Shown one piece after another: positions 61,411 to 64,000 of a stretch of 64,000 nucleotides of DNA. The notes beneath the pieces were generated by a model. The model saw only the letters and a list, made by a program, of their open reading frames with translations, did not search any database and was not told where the DNA came from. Each line of letters begins with the position of its first letter. The first letter of the stretch is position 1. The position numbers were made by a program, and so were the translations under genes. The stretch covers positions 17,983-81,982 of the forward strand of contig NZ_FNJJ01000012.1 in the NCBI RefSeq assembly GCF_900104265.1, written 5' to 3'. Source of the stretch: Ectopseudomonas guguanensis. Lineage in GTDB: Bacteria; Pseudomonadota; Gammaproteobacteria; Pseudomonadales; Pseudomonadaceae.

Positions 61411-62343
61411 ATGAATATCGACACCCGCATCAAATTCCGCCACCTGCTGTGCTTTCTCGAGATCGCCCGCCAGCGCAGTTTCGCCAAGGCTGCCGACACC
61501 CTGGCGGTCAGCCAGCCGGCTATTTCCAAGACGCTCAAGGAACTCGAGGAAATTCTTGAGGCCAGTCTGTTCGAGCGAGGCAAGAGTGGCGTAAGCCTGA
61601 CCGCTGCCGGTGTAGCCTTCATGCGTTACGCCGGCCCTTGCGTGCAGGCCCTGCGCGATGGCGTGAACAGCCTGCGCGAGGGCGAGCACGAGGCCGGGCA
61701 GGTGCGTGTCGGCGTGCTGTCTACCGTCGAGAGCCTGCTGATCCCCGAGGTGGTGCGGCGGCTGCACGAGCGCCACGCGGCGCTGGTGGTCAGCGTCGCC
61801 ACCGGGCCGGGAGCCTATCTGCTCAGCCAGTTGCGCGTCGGCGAGCTGGATCTGGTGATCGGCCGCATGACCGACAGCCCGGACATCCAGGGCCTGATCT
61901 TCGAGCACCTGTACAGCGAATCCATGACCCTGGTGGCGCGTCCGGGGCATCCGTTGCTCGATGCTGGCGAGAGCGTCATGGGTCGGCTCGGTGACTATCC
62001 GCTGGTGTTGCCGACGGCGGGCACGACAATCCGCAAGCATGCCGACAGCCTGTTCGTGCAGTGTGGTGTGACGCCCTCGCGGCAGCGTCTGGAAACCCTG
62101 TCACCGGCCTTGAGCCGACGCTACGTGCTGTGCAGCGATGCGTTGTGGGTGGCGCCGCAGGATGCGGTCTGCCTCGATGTGCAGCGTGGCGAGCTGATCG
62201 AACTGCAGTTGCATGTACGCGAGCCGGGTGGTTCGGTGGGTATCTGTCGCAATGGCGCGCTCGGCTTGCCGCTGGCCGCCGAGCGCTTCTGCGAGGCACT
62301 GCGTGAGGTGGCCCACGGCTACCGCGAGGGCGTTTTTCCATAA
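61411..62343 (+). CDS. pcaQ: LysR-type activator PcaQ
   Basis: 310 residues: N-terminal winged HTH (about 1-65, FAKAADTLAVSQPAISKTLK) and an effector-binding domain. PcaQ activates pcaHG in response to beta-ketoadipate pathway intermediates such as beta-carboxymuconate in rhizobia. It immediately precedes pcaHG in the same direction. Its stop codon overlaps a palindrome matching a PcaQ-type site. Start at 61411 is chosen from the conserved N-terminus; the longer frame is not supported. Confidence 0.92.
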   Translation: MNIDTRIKFRHLLCFLEIARQRSFAKAADTLAVSQPAISKTLKELEEILEASLFERGKSGVSLTAAGVAFMRYAGPCVQALRDGVNSLREGEHEAGQVRVGVLSTVESLLIPEVVRRLHERHAALVVSVATGPGAYLLSQLRVGELDLVIGRMTDSPDIQGLIFEHLYSESMTLVARPGHPLLDAGESVMGRLGDYPLVLPTAGTTIRKHADSLFVQCGVTPSRQRLETLSPALSRRYVLCSDALWVAPQDAVCLDVQRGELIELQLHVREPGGSVGICRNGALGLPLAAERFCEALREVAHGYREGVFP

Positions 62344-62355
62344 CCATTTGGTTAT
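62340..62355. promoter_or_regulatory. PcaQ-type operator of pcaHG
   Basis: ataacc-attt-ggttat, a perfect palindrome at the pcaQ stop codon, ~110 bases before pcaH. It agrees with the ATAACC-N4-GGTTAA site known for PcaQ in Sinorhizobium, so it is the likely activator site. Confidence 0.72.
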
Positions 62356-62466
62356 GTTTGAGAGGCGTCTTTTCAATTTTCAGCGGGCGCGCTTTGGCCG
62401 AGACTGCGGCCACTTCCCGGACGACATCCCGGGTCGACTCCACAATACCCACAACAGGAGTGCACC

Positions 62467-63186
62467 ATGCCTGCCGAGGACAACCGTCGCTTTGCCATGC
62501 GCGACCGCAACTGGCATCCGAAAGCTTTCACCCCCGACTACAAGACTTCCATCGCCCGCTCGCCGCGTCAGGCGCTGGTGAGCATCCCGCAGTCGATTTC
62601 CGAAACCACCGGCCCGGACTTCTCGCACCTGAAGTTCGGCGAGCACGACAACGACCTGCTGCTCAACTTCAACAACGGCGGCCTGCCCGTTGGTGAGCGC
62701 ATCATCGTTTCCGGTCGGGTCATGGATCAGTACGGCAAGCCGATCCCGCATACCCTGGTGGAAATGTGGCAGGCCAACGCCGGTGGCCGTTACCGTCACA
62801 AGAACGACCGCTACCTGGCGCCGCTCGATCCCAACTTCGGTGGTGTCGGCCGTGCCCTGACCGACAGCGAAGGTCGCTATATCTTCCGCACCATCAAGCC
62901 CGGCCCCTATCCGTGGCGCAACGGGCCGAACGACTGGCGTCCGGCGCACATCCACTTTTCCATCAGTGGTCCGTCGATCTCCACGCGCCTGATCACCCAG
63001 CTGTACTTCGAAGGTGACCCGCTGATCCCGCTGTGCCCGATCGTCAAGTCCATCGCCAACCCGGACGCCGTGCAGACGCTGATCGCCAAGCTGGATATGA
63101 GCACGGCCAATCCGATGGATTGCCTGGCCTATCGCTTCGACATCGTGCTGCGTGGCCAGCGGAAAACCCATTTCGAGAACAAATAA
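62467..63186 (+). CDS. pcaH: Protocatechuate 3,4-dioxygenase beta subunit
   Basis: 239 residues. Cleaves protocatechuate between its hydroxyls, with Fe(III) held by Tyr109 (GGRYRH), Tyr148 (PGPYPW), His161 and His163 (RPAHIHF), the pattern known from P. putida. The ribosome site is caggag. It forms (alpha-beta) multimers with PcaG, entering aromatics into the beta-ketoadipate pathway; other pca genes are outside the window. Confidence 0.96.
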   Translation: MPAEDNRRFAMRDRNWHPKAFTPDYKTSIARSPRQALVSIPQSISETTGPDFSHLKFGEHDNDLLLNFNNGGLPVGERIIVSGRVMDQYGKPIPHTLVEMWQANAGGRYRHKNDRYLAPLDPNFGGVGRALTDSEGRYIFRTIKPGPYPWRNGPNDWRPAHIHFSISGPSISTRLITQLYFEGDPLIPLCPIVKSIANPDAVQTLIAKLDMSTANPMDCLAYRFDIVLRGQRKTHFENK

Positions 63187-63198
63187 GGAGGGATGACC

Positions 63199-63807
63199 AT
63201 GCCTGTTGAATTGCTGCCGGAAACCCCTTCGCAAACCGCCGGCCCCTACGTGCATATCGGCCTGGCCCTGGCTGCGGCCGGCAACCCGACCCGCGAGCAG
63301 GAAATCTGGAACCAGATGGCCAAGCCCGGCGCGCCGGGTGAGCACATCGTCCTGGTTGGCCACGTCTACGACGGCAATGGCCACCTGGTGCGCGATGCCT
63401 TCCTCGAACTGTGGCAGGCCGACCATCAGGGCAACTACGACGAGGATTACGACCAGAGCAAGGCCTTCAATGGTTTTGCTCGTACCGCCACCACCTTCGA
63501 TGCTGGTAGCGAGTGGTTCGCCTACACGGTCAAGCCGGGCGTGGTGAAAAACGCCGCCGGTGTGCCGATGGCGCCGCACGTCAACGTCGCGCTGTTCGCT
63601 CGTGGCATCAACATCCACCTGAACACCCGCCTGTATTTCGAGGACGAAGCCGAGGCCAACGCCAAGGATCCCGTGCTCAATCTGATCGAGCAGCCGCAGC
63701 GCCGCGAGACGCTGATCGCCAAGCGTTGCGAAGTCGATGGCAAGCCGGCCTATCGCTTCGACATCCATATCCAGGGTGAGGGAGAGACGGTCTTCTTTGA
63801 CTTCTGA
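63199..63807 (+). CDS. pcaG: Protocatechuate 3,4-dioxygenase alpha subunit
   Basis: 202 residues (MPVELLPETPSQTAGPYVHI). Same fold as PcaH but without the iron ligand set; it shapes the active site. Start at ATG 63199 is preferred to ATG 63193 because aaggagg lies seven bases upstream of it. The following ATPase frame overlaps its last 11 bases. Confidence 0.95.
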   Translation: MPVELLPETPSQTAGPYVHIGLALAAAGNPTREQEIWNQMAKPGAPGEHIVLVGHVYDGNGHLVRDAFLELWQADHQGNYDEDYDQSKAFNGFARTATTFDAGSEWFAYTVKPGVVKNAAGVPMAPHVNVALFARGINIHLNTRLYFEDEAEANAKDPVLNLIEQPQRRETLIAKRCEVDGKPAYRFDIHIQGEGETVFFDF

Positions 63808-64000
63808 GTTGTACGCCCAGGCCGTGCACCTCATCGAGGCGCGCGGCCTGCATCTGGATGACGCCCAGCAGCGCATGCTTGCCCGCCTGGCCGATTGGCT
63901 GCAGGCGCGCTTGCGGCCGTCCGCCTGGTGGCGGCGAGTGGCGGCTGGCGCTTACCTCTGGGGTGGCGTCGGGCGTGGCAAGAGCCTGCTGTTGGCGGCG
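63797..64000 (+). CDS. AFG1/ZapE-like ATPase, N-terminal part
   Basis: Frame open to the window end (68 codons from a TTG at 63797). Translation gives LYAQAVHLIEARGLHLDDAQ near the start and LWGGVGRGKSLLLAA at the end, a P-loop close to the ZapE/AFG1 family motif (YLWGGVGRGKS). ggagaga lies nine bases upstream of the TTG; a second TTG at 63809 is in frame. It overlaps the pcaG end, so co-transcription with pcaHG is likely. The remainder is outside the window. Confidence 0.7.
   Translation, partial: MTSELYAQAVHLIEARGLHLDDAQQRMLARLADWLQARLRPSAWWRRVAAGAYLWGGVGRGKSLLLAA

Overview
The window is a chromosomal segment of a gamma-proteobacterium of the genus Pseudomonas. Gene order matches, block by block, what is known of P. 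aeruginosa PAO1 (rrn-birA-coaX-SPOR-tRNA-tuf; S10-spc-alpha ribosomal operons; catalase-bfr-uvrA-MFS-ssb; oprG; PA4066-PA4042-like zinc, riboflavin and isoprenoid genes; pcaQHG). Catalase-peroxidase KatG in the slot of katA, and several islands absent from PAO1, suggest the P. mendocina/oleovorans (Ectopseudomonas) group; that placement is an inference. There is no sign of phage, plasmid, transposase or CRISPR.

Layout. 1-360: end of an rRNA operon (23S tail, 5S, terminator). 378-2925: birA, coaX and a SPOR-domain protein. 3067-4676: tRNA-Tyr/Gly/Thr and one tuf gene. 4692-18516: S10, spc and alpha ribosomal operons with secY and rpoA, in the usual order. The block expected between two tuf genes (tRNA-Trp, secE, nusG, rplKAJL, rpoBC, rpsL, rpsG, fusA, second tuf) is missing, so the tuf junction is the most important anomaly: collapsed assembly or real relocation.

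18722-26442: oxidative stress and DNA maintenance (katG, heme-less bacterioferritin/ferritin, uvrA, MFS transporter, ssb). 26462-29177: two sugar-nucleotide enzymes and OprG/OmpW preceded by an Anr/FNR-like box. 29370-34235: a six-gene TonB energising operon of the Vibrio TonB2/TtpC type. 34421-37618: a Zur-type zinc-limitation operon (His-rich periplasmic protein, MacB-like ABC pair, DUF3299 protein). 37729-40304: small conserved genes, a thioredoxin-TPR chaperone, a methyltransferase and a lipoprotein.

40450-49090: nrdR and the riboflavin pathway (ribD, FMN riboswitch, ribE, ribB, ribH, later ribA) with nusB, thiL and pgpA. 49502-52505: B12 uptake (BtuF-like protein, BtuB receptor, cobalamin riboswitch). 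52616-60326: dxs and ispA-xseB, normally adjacent, are separated by a single-chain acyl-CoA carboxylase, an epoxide hydrolase and a MITE. 60487-64000: TauE/SafE permease, then pcaQ-pcaHG for protocatechuate ring cleavage and the start of an AFG1/ZapE-like ATPase.

Short palindromic repeats are scattered through the intergenic spaces from 26 kb onward and are absent from the ribosomal operons. I saw no clear wholly new system. The best candidates for follow-up are the tuf junction, the carboxylase/epoxide-hydrolase island, the TonB2-type operon, and the repeats that supply stop codons or split operons.
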